Shown: positions 36,807 to 48,700 of the stretch, one piece after another
Layout of the letters: each line of letters opens with the position of its first letter
Position numbering within the stretch: position 1 is the first letter of the stretch
DNA from: [Flexibacter] sp. ATCC 35103
Lineage (GTDB): Bacteria > Bacteroidota > Bacteroidia > Flavobacteriales > Flavobacteriaceae
Direction: 5' to 3'
NCBI RefSeq assembly: GCF_001975985.1
Contig: NZ_MTQF01000001.1
Coordinates: 62,001-126,000, forward strand
Length of the DNA stretch: 64,000 nt
The notes under the pieces: generated by a model
Seen by the model: the letters and a program-made list of their open reading frames with translations, nothing else
What the model was told of the DNA's origin: nothing
The model's database searches: none
Made by a program: the position numbers and the translations under genes

Positions 36807-38729
36807 TTATAAAGCAGTAATTATAAACTCACTTCGCCTGTTTACCTGATGTTGTTCTTCGGTACATTTTACGCCATCAAAACAACCATTTAGGAGCTCT
36901 GATTCTCCATATCCCCTGCCAGTTAATCTACTGGGATCTATTCCGTTTTTAATGAGCCATTTTACAGTTGACTGCGCTCTTCGATCTGATAAGGCTTCGT
37001 TGTAATAGCGTGTCTGGCGACTGTCTGTATGCGAGCGTATATCGAGTTTCATTGTTGGATTTTCAATAAGGGCATTTCGTATTTTTTCTAAATCAACGGC
37101 AGCTTCAGGTCGGATATCTGATTTATCCAAATCAAAATAGATCATTTTAATGCCAAAACATTTTCCTAAATCATCACCAATCGTTACTTTACATTTCGCA
37201 TTATCCATCGCAATTGGCAAGCTGGTTTTTCCGCTTATTTTTAAAATACTGACATTTACTTCTTTGGTGGTATACTCTTTTTTCTCTGCTCGTACATTAT
37301 ATGTTTTGCCACAAACAACTGCAAAGTTATAAGAGCCAGAAAGATTTGAAAAGGTTGAGTTTATTAAGGTTTCATTTTCATAAAGTGACAATTTGGTTTC
37401 GGGCAATATACTTCCGGTTTCAGCATCTGTAATAATACCATCCAATTCCTGGATACATTGCAGTTTTTTGGTTTCTAAAAACTTATAAATATCATCAGAA
37501 CCTTGTCCTCCGTCTTTATTAGAACTAAAATATCCTTTTCTGGTAACAGGATCAATTATATAGGCAAAATCATCTTTTGGTGAATTAACGTCTTCCCCAA
37601 CGTTCTCAATATCAGTTACAGTTCCGTTGCTTTCTATTTTACCCACAAAAACATCCAGTCCGCCAAGTCCGGGATGACCGTCTGAAGCAAAATAAATTTC
37701 ATTTTCATTCGTAACATACGGAAAAGTTTCCCTGCCTTCCGTATTAATAGGTTTTCCCAGATTTTCAGGTTTTCCAAAACTTCCGTCAGCATGAACCTCA
37801 ACTCTGTAAATATCAGACTGACCTATTGTTCCCGGCCTGTCAGAAGCAAAATACAAAGTCTTTTCATCCGGACTAAGCGCAGGATGTGCGGTACTGAACG
37901 TATCACTGTTAAACGGAAGTTCTGTAATATTTGTCCATTTGCCATTTTCTAAACTCGCTTTATAAATTTTTACAAAAGTAATTTTATGTTCGTCTTTTCC
38001 TTTTTTGCCTTTTACATAATTGTTTCTGGTAAAATAAACTGTTTTACCATCTCTGGTAAAGGCTGGAGCAGCTTCATGAAATTTAGAATTTAAAGCTGTT
38101 TTAAACTTTTCTACCTTGGCAGAATCTATATTTGAAACATACAGATTGGTAAAATATTCTCCGCTCCAGGTATGTATTCTTTTAGAAAAATTTCCTGTGT
38201 CCCTTGCAGAGGCAAAATATATTTTATTGTTATAGACAAAGGTGCTGTAGTCTGAATATTTAGAATTAATACCTGCATCTTCTATTTTATAACGTCCAGA
38301 ATTAGCTTTGATAAGATACTGATAATTAGTGTTTTCCTTATAAAGAAAACCTCTTTTATCCTGATTAAATTTAGTATTGAACTCTTCCATGAGTTTATTA
38401 GACTTATCAATTTGTTCTGTTGATTTTAAAGACTGGGCATATCGGTAATAATATTCAGACCCAACTGCAGTATTCATCGCAAATAATTCTCCGTACCACC
38501 TTGCAGCCGCTTCATAATCTGAATTAAAATAGTACGAATTGCCCAGCTTTTTGAACATATCTTCAGATTTATATCCTTTCTCAGCTACTTTTTCATATAT
38601 TTTAATGGCATCAACATAGGCATATTTGTTATAGCTTTTATCAGCATCATTAATTTTGCTTTGCTGCGCATAACTATTGAATGAAAAAATGCTTAAAATT
38701 GTCAGGTATAAAGCGCTGTAACTTTTCAT
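36807..38729 (-). CDS. PorE-like TPR/beta-propeller/OmpA protein
   Basis: The 640-residue exported protein (signal to about residue 21) has TPR-like helices (about 25-130) and a PD40/WD40-like beta-propeller (about 165-430, repeated ALSPDEKTLYFASDRPG and FSSNKDGGQGSDDIY motifs). A carboxypeptidase-like regulatory domain (about 440-510) and a C-terminal OmpA domain (about 525-640, YFDLDKSDIRPEA and NRRSEFII) complete it. This domain order matches PorE, a T9SS-linked protein that anchors to peptidoglycan. It lies 11 bp after the PorP/SprF gene. Confidence 0.85.
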   Translation of the reverse strand: MKSYSALYLTILSIFSFNSYAQQSKINDADKSYNKYAYVDAIKIYEKVAEKGYKSEDMFKKLGNSYYFNSDYEAAARWYGELFAMNTAVGSEYYYRYAQSLKSTEQIDKSNKLMEEFNTKFNQDKRGFLYKENTNYQYLIKANSGRYKIEDAGINSKYSDYSTFVYNNKIYFASARDTGNFSKRIHTWSGEYFTNLYVSNIDSAKVEKFKTALNSKFHEAAPAFTRDGKTVYFTRNNYVKGKKGKDEHKITFVKIYKASLENGKWTNITELPFNSDTFSTAHPALSPDEKTLYFASDRPGTIGQSDIYRVEVHADGSFGKPENLGKPINTEGRETFPYVTNENEIYFASDGHPGLGGLDVFVGKIESNGTVTDIENVGEDVNSPKDDFAYIIDPVTRKGYFSSNKDGGQGSDDIYKFLETKKLQCIQELDGIITDAETGSILPETKLSLYENETLINSTFSNLSGSYNFAVVCGKTYNVRAEKKEYTTKEVNVSILKISGKTSLPIAMDNAKCKVTIGDDLGKCFGIKMIYFDLDKSDIRPEAAVDLEKIRNALIENPTMKLDIRSHTDSRQTRYYNEALSDRRAQSTVKWLIKNGIDPSRLTGRGYGESELLNGCFDGVKCTEEQHQVNRRSEFIITAL

Positions 38730-38740
38730 GATTATTGGTT

Positions 38741-39658
38741 TTAAAAGAAACGTGGAGTACTCATTCTACTCGTGCTTTTAATAAATTCATAACGCAGGAA
38801 TATTTCATGTGATCCTGAATTATAATTGTTAAGATGCGTAGTTTCACGATCGTAACCATATCCTACATAAAGACCTTCTGTTATCTGAAATCCTGCCATG
38901 GCACTCAAAGATGCACTCCACCGGTATGCCACGCCAAGGACAAATTTGTCTATAAACATAAAGTTAGCAGATATATCTACCTGCAACGGGGCGCCTTCTA
39001 CCATTTTTGCAAGTACGGCAGGTTTAAATTTATAATACTCGTAACGGTCCAGATTAAATACATAACCAGCCATTAAATAATAATTGATTTTATCTTTATA
39101 AATGGCGATATCATTATCATCATAACGATTTGTTTCGATAAAATTAGGAACTGATAAACCTATGTATGCATTGTCAGAATGCCAATAGACTCCTGCTCCT
39201 ACATTGGGCGAAAATTTATTATCCAGATCCTGAAACTGTGGATCTCCCTGATCTTCGGGATTTAATTTATTGATGTCCAGATTAAATAAATTCGCCGTTC
39301 CCTTTATACCAAACGACAGCTTGAAATTGGCAGATGCCTGTACGGTATACGAAAAATCTACTGAAAAATTATTCTCATTCGTTGGTCCTATTTTGTCATT
39401 AACAAGTGAAACTCCAACGCCTAGATTGCTGTTATTTATAGGCGTATTGGCAGAAAAACTGCTGGTCTCCGGAGCTCCGTCCAACCCAACCCATTGTGTG
39501 CGGTATAAGCCAAAAATACTTAATGCTCCACGAGAACCAGCATATGCCGGATTAATATTTATGGTATTATACATATACTGGGTATATTGTGCATCTTGCT
39601 GTGCATAACCGCTAAGGGTTATGAATATAATGACTGAGGCAAATAATATAGTTCTCAT
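38741..39658 (-). CDS. PorP/SprF-family membrane protein
   Basis: The 305-residue protein has a signal ending at SGYAQQDAQYTQYMYN and the conserved early region NINPAYAGSRGALSI that marks the PorP/SprF family, followed by barrel-like strands ending EIFLRYEF. SprF is needed to secrete the SprB adhesin in F. johnsoniae, and PorP-type proteins accompany T9SS type B cargo. It lies 50 bp after the giant repeat gene, consistent with a partner dedicated to that protein. Confidence 0.92.
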   Translation of the reverse strand: MRTILFASVIIFITLSGYAQQDAQYTQYMYNTININPAYAGSRGALSIFGLYRTQWVGLDGAPETSSFSANTPINNSNLGVGVSLVNDKIGPTNENNFSVDFSYTVQASANFKLSFGIKGTANLFNLDINKLNPEDQGDPQFQDLDNKFSPNVGAGVYWHSDNAYIGLSVPNFIETNRYDDNDIAIYKDKINYYLMAGYVFNLDRYEYYKFKPAVLAKMVEGAPLQVDISANFMFIDKFVLGVAYRWSASLSAMAGFQITEGLYVGYGYDRETTHLNNYNSGSHEIFLRYEFIKSTSRMSTPRFF

Positions 39659-39708
39659 AACAGCTGATTTTGTTCAATGAATATTCGTCTTATTTCTGGT
39701 TTTACAGA

Positions 39709-42700
39709 TTAATTTCCGGATAAATACAAATAACCGGTTTTACTTACAGATTCATTGAGATATGTTTTATAAGTGATTACATAAAAATAGGTTCCGTCCG
39801 GAAGTCTTTTTTGTTTGTTGACAGTGGCTCTTCCTTCAGAAATTCCTCTAAAGGCAATCGAATTATTATCGTAACCGTAAGCATCATACACTAAAACTCC
39901 CCAACGATCATAAATTTGTACGTAGGAATCTTTATAACATTCAATTCCGGCAATTTTAAAAATATCATTTCTGCCATCACCATTAGGCGAAACAGCATTA
40001 TAAACAATAATTTTACATGCGTTAAGAGGAAGAATTGTGGGATCATCTTCCAAATTAGAATTATCATCAGAGATATCTGTAGTTTTCAAACCATCAGGAC
40101 TTGCAGCTTCGACTACAGCTTGATTTTCTACATTTCCTGCATCTATATCTGCACTTGTTAAAAAGTATGTTCCGGTAAAGGTTTCGTTGTCAGTTTCGTT
40201 TTGCACTAAAATTATAGGGCCACCGCTAATAGTAACTCCTGGTTTAGGATCTTTTACCACTACATTTACCAAGAGTATATTTCCTGTATTAGTTACGCTA
40301 AAATGGTAGGTTATGGTTTCACCTATTTCGGCATAGCCATTTTTATTCTCATCATTAAACACCGCTGTTTTTATAATGGAAACTGCCGGAACTGTATTCA
40401 GGTCAATTCCTGTATTGTCGTCATCTCCTAAAAGATTTCCGTCGTCACTGTCTGAAATATCAGTTACCTGTGTTCCGTCAGGAGCATCACTTATTACTAC
40501 GGCTGTATTAATAACTTCGCCTTGCACTACATCTGCTGCAGTTACGGTATACGAAGCACTTGCAGTACCAATTTGTCCGGGTGCCAGCACATTAGGCGTT
40601 ACTGCTATTGTTCCGGCACCCAGCATTGGGTCAGCAATTACTATATTGCTTAAAATAACGTTTCCTGTGTTTTTAACAATAAAACTATAATTGATAACAG
40701 ATCCTGCGCCGCCATTTCCGGTTAATCTTCCTCCTTTGATCAATGTTATTTTTTTCAATTGGTTTACCGGAGTTACTGTAGGATCGTCTTTTCCAATTAA
40801 ATTAGGATCATCACTGTCTGATAAATCCTGAATCGCATTTCCTGTCAACGGCTGTGCTGTCACTAACGCCTGATTGGTAACAGTTCCTAAATTGATATCG
40901 ACCTGCGTTAATACATAAGTTGCGGTATAATTTGTAACATTCATCTGACCAACTGCTAAAGTGGCAATTGGATTTCCGGAAACAACTGCTTTTGGATCTG
41001 TAACAATAACATTATTTAAAGCTATGGTTCCGGTATTGGTAATCGAGAAGGTATATTTAATTAATTCTCCGGGCTGTGCATAACCATCTCCGTTTGTATC
41101 TGAGAATATTCCTCTTTTTACCAAAGTAACAGACGGCTGTAAAACTGTTATTTTAATTACTGCCTGATCGCAATTTGCAGGATTTAAATTTTCGCATATT
41201 TCATAAACGATTGTATAAATTCCAGATGAAGTTGCTGCCGGAACACTTACAGAACCTGTCGCAGTATTTAAAACAGGAACTGATCCGGAATTGATACTGT
41301 CTGCAGGCGAAACCACGTTTATTTTTACTTGTGATGCTGTTGGTGCTGTATTATTCAATAAGTCATTTGTTAAGACATTCAATACATTATTTGCTCCGTC
41401 CAAACCATTAATTCCGCCAATATTATCGTCATTTGCAAGTATCGGACCTGAAATAACTGTTACAATAATATCTGCCTGACTGCAATTTGCAGGATTTAGA
41501 TTTTCGCAAATTTGATATCTGATCGTATAATCCCCGCTTGGCGTACCTGCCGGAACATTTACATTTCCTGTTGTGATATCCAGATTGGGTACCGGACCTC
41601 CGTTTATTGAAGCAGCAGGAGTTACTACTGCAATTGTAATCTCAGGCAACTGGGCTGAAACTCCATTAAGATTGTCATTTGCAATTGCATTTATAACATT
41701 GGCCTGACCCTGATAACCATTAATATTTAAAACAGTATCATTATTAGCCTCTATCAATGTTGCGGTTACGGTAATAAACACTGTTGCATCATCAAAATTG
41801 GCAGGGTTTAAATTCTCTGCAATTCGGTATTCTATTCTATATAATCCTGCAGGAGTTTGTGGCGGTACACTAACAATTCCGGTTGCGGGATCAAGAGATG
41901 GCACATTTGGATTTCCGTTGATAGGATCAGCAGGATCTAAAACAGTAATCGTAATTTGACTAATATTTATAGGAACTGCTTTTGCTTTTTTAGTTATCGC
42001 AGCATTATTAAAGCTGTCATTATCTAAAACATTCAATGCATTTACCGCTCCTGTATAACCATTTACATTGAGATCAATATCATTATTAGCAATAATTCCG
42101 GCAACATCTACCTCAACTGTAATATCTGCTTCACTGCAATTTGCCGGATTTAATTTTTCACATATTCCATAATGAATTGTATAGGTTCCTGCTGCTGTTC
42201 CTGCCGGTACGTTTACATTTCCTGTTGTGATGTCGAGAGCCGGAACCGGATTTCCTGAAACATAATCCGGCGGATTTGTGGTACTTATTGAGCTTATATT
42301 AATTTGTGGTAATTGAACGGCAACTCCGTTTAATACGTCATTAGTAATCGCATTAACAACATTTGCTTCACCGGTATAACCATTAATATCGCTCACTGAA
42401 TCATTGACTGCTAAAATTGGAGCTCCAATAACCTCTACAAATACGCTGGCATCATTACAATTAGCAGGATTTATTTTTTCGCAAATGGTATATTTAATTT
42501 CATAATTACCTGCCGGGGTTCCGGCTGCAATACTAACATATCCTGTTAATGGTTCTAATACAGGAACTGGTCCGCCGTTTATTGGCGCAGCAACGGCATC
42601 AACAGTTATATTTACTTTAGAAACATCCGTAACAGCTGCATTAAGAGTATCATTTGATAATACATTAATTGCATTTGATGTGGCAACGTAACCGTTTACA

Positions 42701-45700
42701 TTTGTAAGTGAATCATCATTTGCCTCAATAACGGGAGCGGTAACTTCTATCGAAATAAGGGCAACATCAGTATTGTTAAGGTTAATTTTTTCGCTTAAGC
42801 GATACGTTATATTGTAAGTTCCTGCTGCGGTTCCTGCCGGTACATCTACATTTCCGGTTAACGGATTTAATATTGGCACTAAACTTCCGTTGATTGAAGC
42901 CGCCGGAATTAAAACTGTTATCTGGACTTCTGAAGGAAGAACCAATGCTCCGTTTAAAGTATCATTGTCTAAGGCATTTATAGCATTCGCATTTCCGGTA
43001 AATCCATTTATTGAAGCAAACGGAATATCATTGACTGCGTCTATCTGCGCCGGAATTACTGTAATGGTTATAATGGCCTGATCACAATTTCCGGTATTAA
43101 GATTTTCGCAAATTTCATAAACAATTTTATATTCTCCGGCCGGAGTTCCCGCAGGAACACTAACAAAACCAGTTGCGGGATCCAAAGTCGGAATTGGTCC
43201 GCCATTTATGGCACTTGGATACGAAACAATAGTTGTCGTTATGCCCGAAAGATCGAGTGATCCTCCGTTTAATGTATCATTATCATAAGCATTGATAATA
43301 TTTGCAGCGCCTGTATAACCATTAATATTTGCCACATCGTCGTCGTTTGCCACAATAGGAGGTGCTACCACATTGATTATTATAACGGCATCATCACAAT
43401 TGCCTTTTCTCAAATCTCCACTTATTGGCGGAACTGCTGGCGTATTAAGATTTTCGCAAATTTGATATTTAATCTGATATTGTCCTGCAGGTGTTCCTTC
43501 CGGAATATTAACTCTTCCTGAAGCTACAACTAATTCCGGAACTGGTGCTCCAGCCGTTTTTGGGGTTGCCGGAATTAAAACCGTTGGAGTTAAAAGACCT
43601 GCCAGATTAATGTTTAAAACGGCTCCGTTAAAAGTATCATTGCTGGTATAGGCGTTAATTATATTGACAGCTCCTTCATATCCGTTTACATTTGGCACCA
43701 GATTATCGTTGACAATAAGCGGGGCCGGATCTACCACTATAGCAATACTAGCATCTGAACAGTTTGCCGGATTTAATTTTTCGCAAATATGATAAGTAAT
43801 ATAATACGTATCAGCAGGAGTTCCTTCCGGTACAGATACCCAGCCGGTTGTTGTGCTGAAAACCGGTACATTGGCACCCGGATAAATAGCTGTTGCACCG
43901 GTTTCCTGCGTTACTGTAATTTCATTACTATTGGCTGCCGTAATCAAAACTCCGTTTAAACGATCATTTGTCAGCGCGTTAACAACATTAACTTGTCCGG
44001 TATATCCATTAATATCTTCTGCTTTGTCATCATTCGCATCAATTATTGTCGCTTCAACCTGTACTAAAATACTTGCTGTATCGCAATTTGAAGGGTTGCC
44101 AATTTCGCAGATTCTGTATTTAATTTCATAAAGACCTTTTACGGTACCTGCCGGCACATTTACGTTTCCGGTACTCACATCTAAAGATGGTACATTTAAA
44201 ACGGCAGGATTTACAGGTAAAGCCGGACTGGTTACTGACAGCGTTACATTTGATAAAGTTGCCGGTGCGCTCGCTAATCTGTCATTTGTGAGTGCATTGA
44301 TAACATTTGTTGCTCCGGTATATCCGTTTACGGCAGGAGTTACAATATCAATTTTGGCATCGATACCAGCCGTTGTCACTTCTATAGTTTCAGTTGTTGT
44401 GGAGCAATTGCTTAAATTTCCAACTTCGCAAATGGTATAAGTAAGTGTATAATTGTCAGCCGGTGTGCCTGCTGCAACAGCAATAGTATTGGTTAAGGAA
44501 TCAAAAGTCAGATAGCTTGAAATAGAATTTACTGTTACCTGAACATTTGAAGCTGTTACCGGAATTCCGTTTAATGTATCACTGTCTAAAATCGTCTGTG
44601 TTCCTGTATTTCCTCCAACATCACCGGATATTGAAGCAAAGGCTTCCGGATTTGCACATATTCGGTTAAAAATTGTAAAGGGCGTTCCTGCAGAAATACA
44701 AGTATTCAGACTAATTCGTCGTACATAAATCTGTACATTTCCGGTAGGTAATCCGGTAAATATATTACTTGCCTGAAAATTTATTCCATCTTTACTGTAT
44801 TCATATCCAGTACCTAAATCAGGATTGGTAATTGCTACTGTACCGGTTGCAATGGTACAAGAAGGCTGCTGTGTTACGGTACCAACAGGCGCAGCCGGCA
44901 AATCGAAAACATTTAATGTAACCTGATTTGAAATAGTCTGACAGCCTGATTGTGATTGCGAAATTAAAACTCTAAAATATCTGTTGCCCGCTGTAGCATA
45001 CGGTGGTGTTGTATATGAAGCTGTTGTTCCGCCTGTTCCGTCAGTTACATTAGTGTATGGTCCGGTTAAGATTGATGCAGTCTGCCATTGATATAACAAA
45101 GTACCTGAAGGAATATTTCCTGTTGCAGTAACCGTAAAAGTATGGGGTTGATTGATACAAACTTGTCCATTTACAGGCTGTAAGTTTATTATTGGGGATT
45201 CGAAAACCGCTACTTTTGCCGCATCCGAATTGACAACTCCACAACCAATACCAGGATCAGTTACCTGCAATCTATAAAAAGTATCTGCATTTAGTGCTCC
45301 GGTTGTATATGATGTTGTGTTTGCTCCTGATCCATCTGTTACATTTGCCCATCCGGTAGTTCCGTCTAAAGATTTTTGCCATTGATAGCTATAAGTTCCG
45401 GAACCGTTTGTGGCATTCGATGTTAAAGTAAAAATACCGCCTTCGCAAATGTTACCGCCTAGAGGTTGTAAAGCTATTACAGGATCTGGTATTACAGTGG
45501 CAGCAACAACATCTGAGATAAGTGTACAAGAAGGAGTTGTTGCCGTTATAATGGAGCGATAATAAGTTGTTGCTGTTAATAGTCCTGATGTATAATTTGC
45601 TGTTGAACCGCCTGTTCCGCCAGAAACATTTGTCCATCCGGTTGTTCCGTCTGCTGAACTTTGCCATTGATATGTAAAATTAGCAGAACCACCATTTGAA

Positions 45701-48700
45701 GATGCCTGCACGGAAACCGAAACAGTTCCACCAACACAAACTGTTGGAGGTACGCTTGGCTGTGTGGTAATACTTGGAACAATAACTGCTGCAATAGAGG
45801 ATGCAACAGGATCACATCCCTGAGTACTATCTGAAATTACAACTTGATAATAAGTATTTTGCGTTAAGGCAGGAGTTGTATAACTTGCCGAAGTTGCTCC
45901 GGGAATATCATTATACGGACCTGCCAGAACAATAGAATTTTTCCATTGATAAGTGTAATTTCCTGAACCACCATTTGCTGTTACATTTAGGGTTGCCGTT
46001 GATCCGCTGCAAATATTTGTTTTCTGAACGGGCTGTACTGCAATCGAAACATCTGATAAAATGGTTACGGTTGCAACATTTGATGTAATTGTCGTACAGC
46101 CATTTCCGCTGGCAGCAACATCAACCCTGTAATAGGTTGTCTGGGTTAGAACCGGTGTTACATAAGTTGAGGCAGTTGCTCCTGCAATAGCTGTAAATGT
46201 TATATTATTTGTACTGCTAAACCATTGATAGGTTAAACCCGGAGTTCCATCCGTTGCTGTTACTGATAAAGTATGATTTCCTCCGGAACAAATTGTCGTT
46301 CCTGCCGGCTGCACCGTTATAGCGGGATCAGGAACCACTGTTGCCGTAACCGGATCAGAAATCAATGTACAATTTGTGGCTGATGAAGTAACTATACATC
46401 TAAAAATTGTCGTTACAGACAAAGCATCTGATGTAAAATTTGCTGTTGTCGCTGTTGGATTTGTTTCGTTTACAAAACCGGAACCTGAATCACTTTGCCA
46501 TTGATAACTTAATGTTCCGGAACCTCCATTTATTAAGGCGGTTATACTCAAACTCACTGTTCCTCCTACACAAATAGCAGCAGGAGTTGTTGGCTGTCCT
46601 CCAATTGTAGTAACAAATACCGGAGCTGTATCAGAATAAACCTCACAGTCACTGGAAGCTTGTGTTATTCTAACTCTATAATATAAATTTGATGTTAATG
46701 CTGCTGTTGTATAAGAGTCTGTTGTATCTCCTATACCGCCTGTTACATTCGCCCAGCCTGATGTTCCGTCTAAAGAACTTTGCCATTGATAAATTAAAGT
46801 TCCACCCGCTGCATTACCGGAAGCAACAACATTCATGGTGTGCGTTGTGCCGGAACAAATCGTGTTTCCAACTGGCTGTGTTGTAACAACGGGATCAGGA
46901 ATCACATCTACTAAAACACTATTTGAAATAATAGAATTACAACCGTTTCCTGTTGCTGAAACATCTACTCTATAATAGGTATCTGAAGTTAGAACCGAAG
47001 TTGTATAAGTATTTAAATTTGCTCCGGAAATTAATGTAAAGCTTACATTATCTGCACTGCTAAACCATTGATAATTTAAACCAGGAGTTCCTCCGGTTGC
47101 CGAAACCGATAAAGTATAAGTTCCGCCCGTACAAACCACACCCGCTGTTGGCTGTGCCGCTATTGCCGGATCAGAAACCACAGTTGCTGTAACTGCATTT
47201 GAAGTTAAAATACAATTTGTTGTTGACGATGTGACTAAACATCTAAATTGTGTGGTAACAGACAAAGCATCTGATGTAAAATTTGCTGTTGTTGCTGTTG
47301 GGTTGGTTTCATTTACAAAACCGGAACCTGAATCACTTTGCCATTGATAACTTAACGTTCCAGTGCCTCCGTTTACAGATGCTGTCACATTAAGATTTAC
47401 AAATCCTCCTACGCAAATTGCTGGCGGAGTTACAGGTTCTCCTGTTATTGTTGTAACTGTTACTAATGCCGGATTTGAGAAAGTTTCGCAACCACTTCCT
47501 GATTGTGTAATCTGGACTCTAAAATACAAATTATCAGTTAATCCGGCAGTTGTATAAGTATCTGTATTAGCGCCGGTTCCTCCGGAAACATTTGTCCAGC
47601 CTGATACTCCGTCAACTGAACTTTGCCATTGATATGCAATTGTTCCCGCATTTGGGTTTGTTGTAGCTGCAGCCACATTCATGGTATGTGTATTGCCGGA
47701 ACAAATCGTATTTCCTATAGGCTGCGTGGTAACAACAGGATCCGGAATAATAGTAAGTTTAGCCACATTACTGGTGATCTGAGCACAAGTACTGGACACA
47801 TTTACCCTGTAATAATATTCTCCGGCAGTTAGATTATTAACAGATGTAAAGGATGCATTGGTCTGTCCTGAAATATCTGTCCAACCTGTTGTTCCATCTG
47901 TTGATGATTGCCATTGATAGGTATAAGGTGCTATACTTCCTGAAGGAGTGGTGTTTAAAGTTATGGTTCCGTCTTCGCATATTGTACTGTCATTTGCTAA
48001 TGCCGAAGTCGCCAAATCTGCCGGTCTATCGATATTTACCTCATCTGAATAAGCCGTACAAGAACCATTGCTGATTGTCCATTTTAATCGTGTTGTTCCA
48101 ATTGAAATATTTGTTACTGTTGTATTAAATACATTTGGATCTGTAATTGCTGCTGTATTTCCGGGATTCGAAACAAAAGTCCAGATTCCGTTTCCGGTCG
48201 AAGGATTATTTCCATTTAATGTTACTGTTGATGCATTACAGATAGTCTGATCAATTCCCGCATCTGCCAAAGGAGGCAAAGGATTTATTGTAACAGATAC
48301 AATACTGGAACTTGGAGGACAGGAACCGCTTGAAATAGTCCATTGAAATTCATATGCTCCCGCCTGAGTACCAAAAACAGCTGTTGCAGGAGAAGATGGC
48401 GTTTCGAAAACTACCGCTGCAGGTCCGGAAATTTGTGTCCACAGTCCCGTTCCGACTGTTGGTGTATTTGCTGCTAAATTTAATGCTTGAAATTCACATA
48501 TCGAAATTGGCAATCCTGCAACAGAAGCTGTAGGCAATTGATCAGCAATTATTGTTACATCGTCAAAAAATATACAGGAAAGATTAGTGGCTGTCCAACG
48601 TAAAACATAAGTTCCGGCTCCATTAGGCGTAAATGTAGCAGTTGGACTTGAAGTATCAGAAAAAGATCCAAAATTTGGTCCGCTAAATTGTGACCATTCT

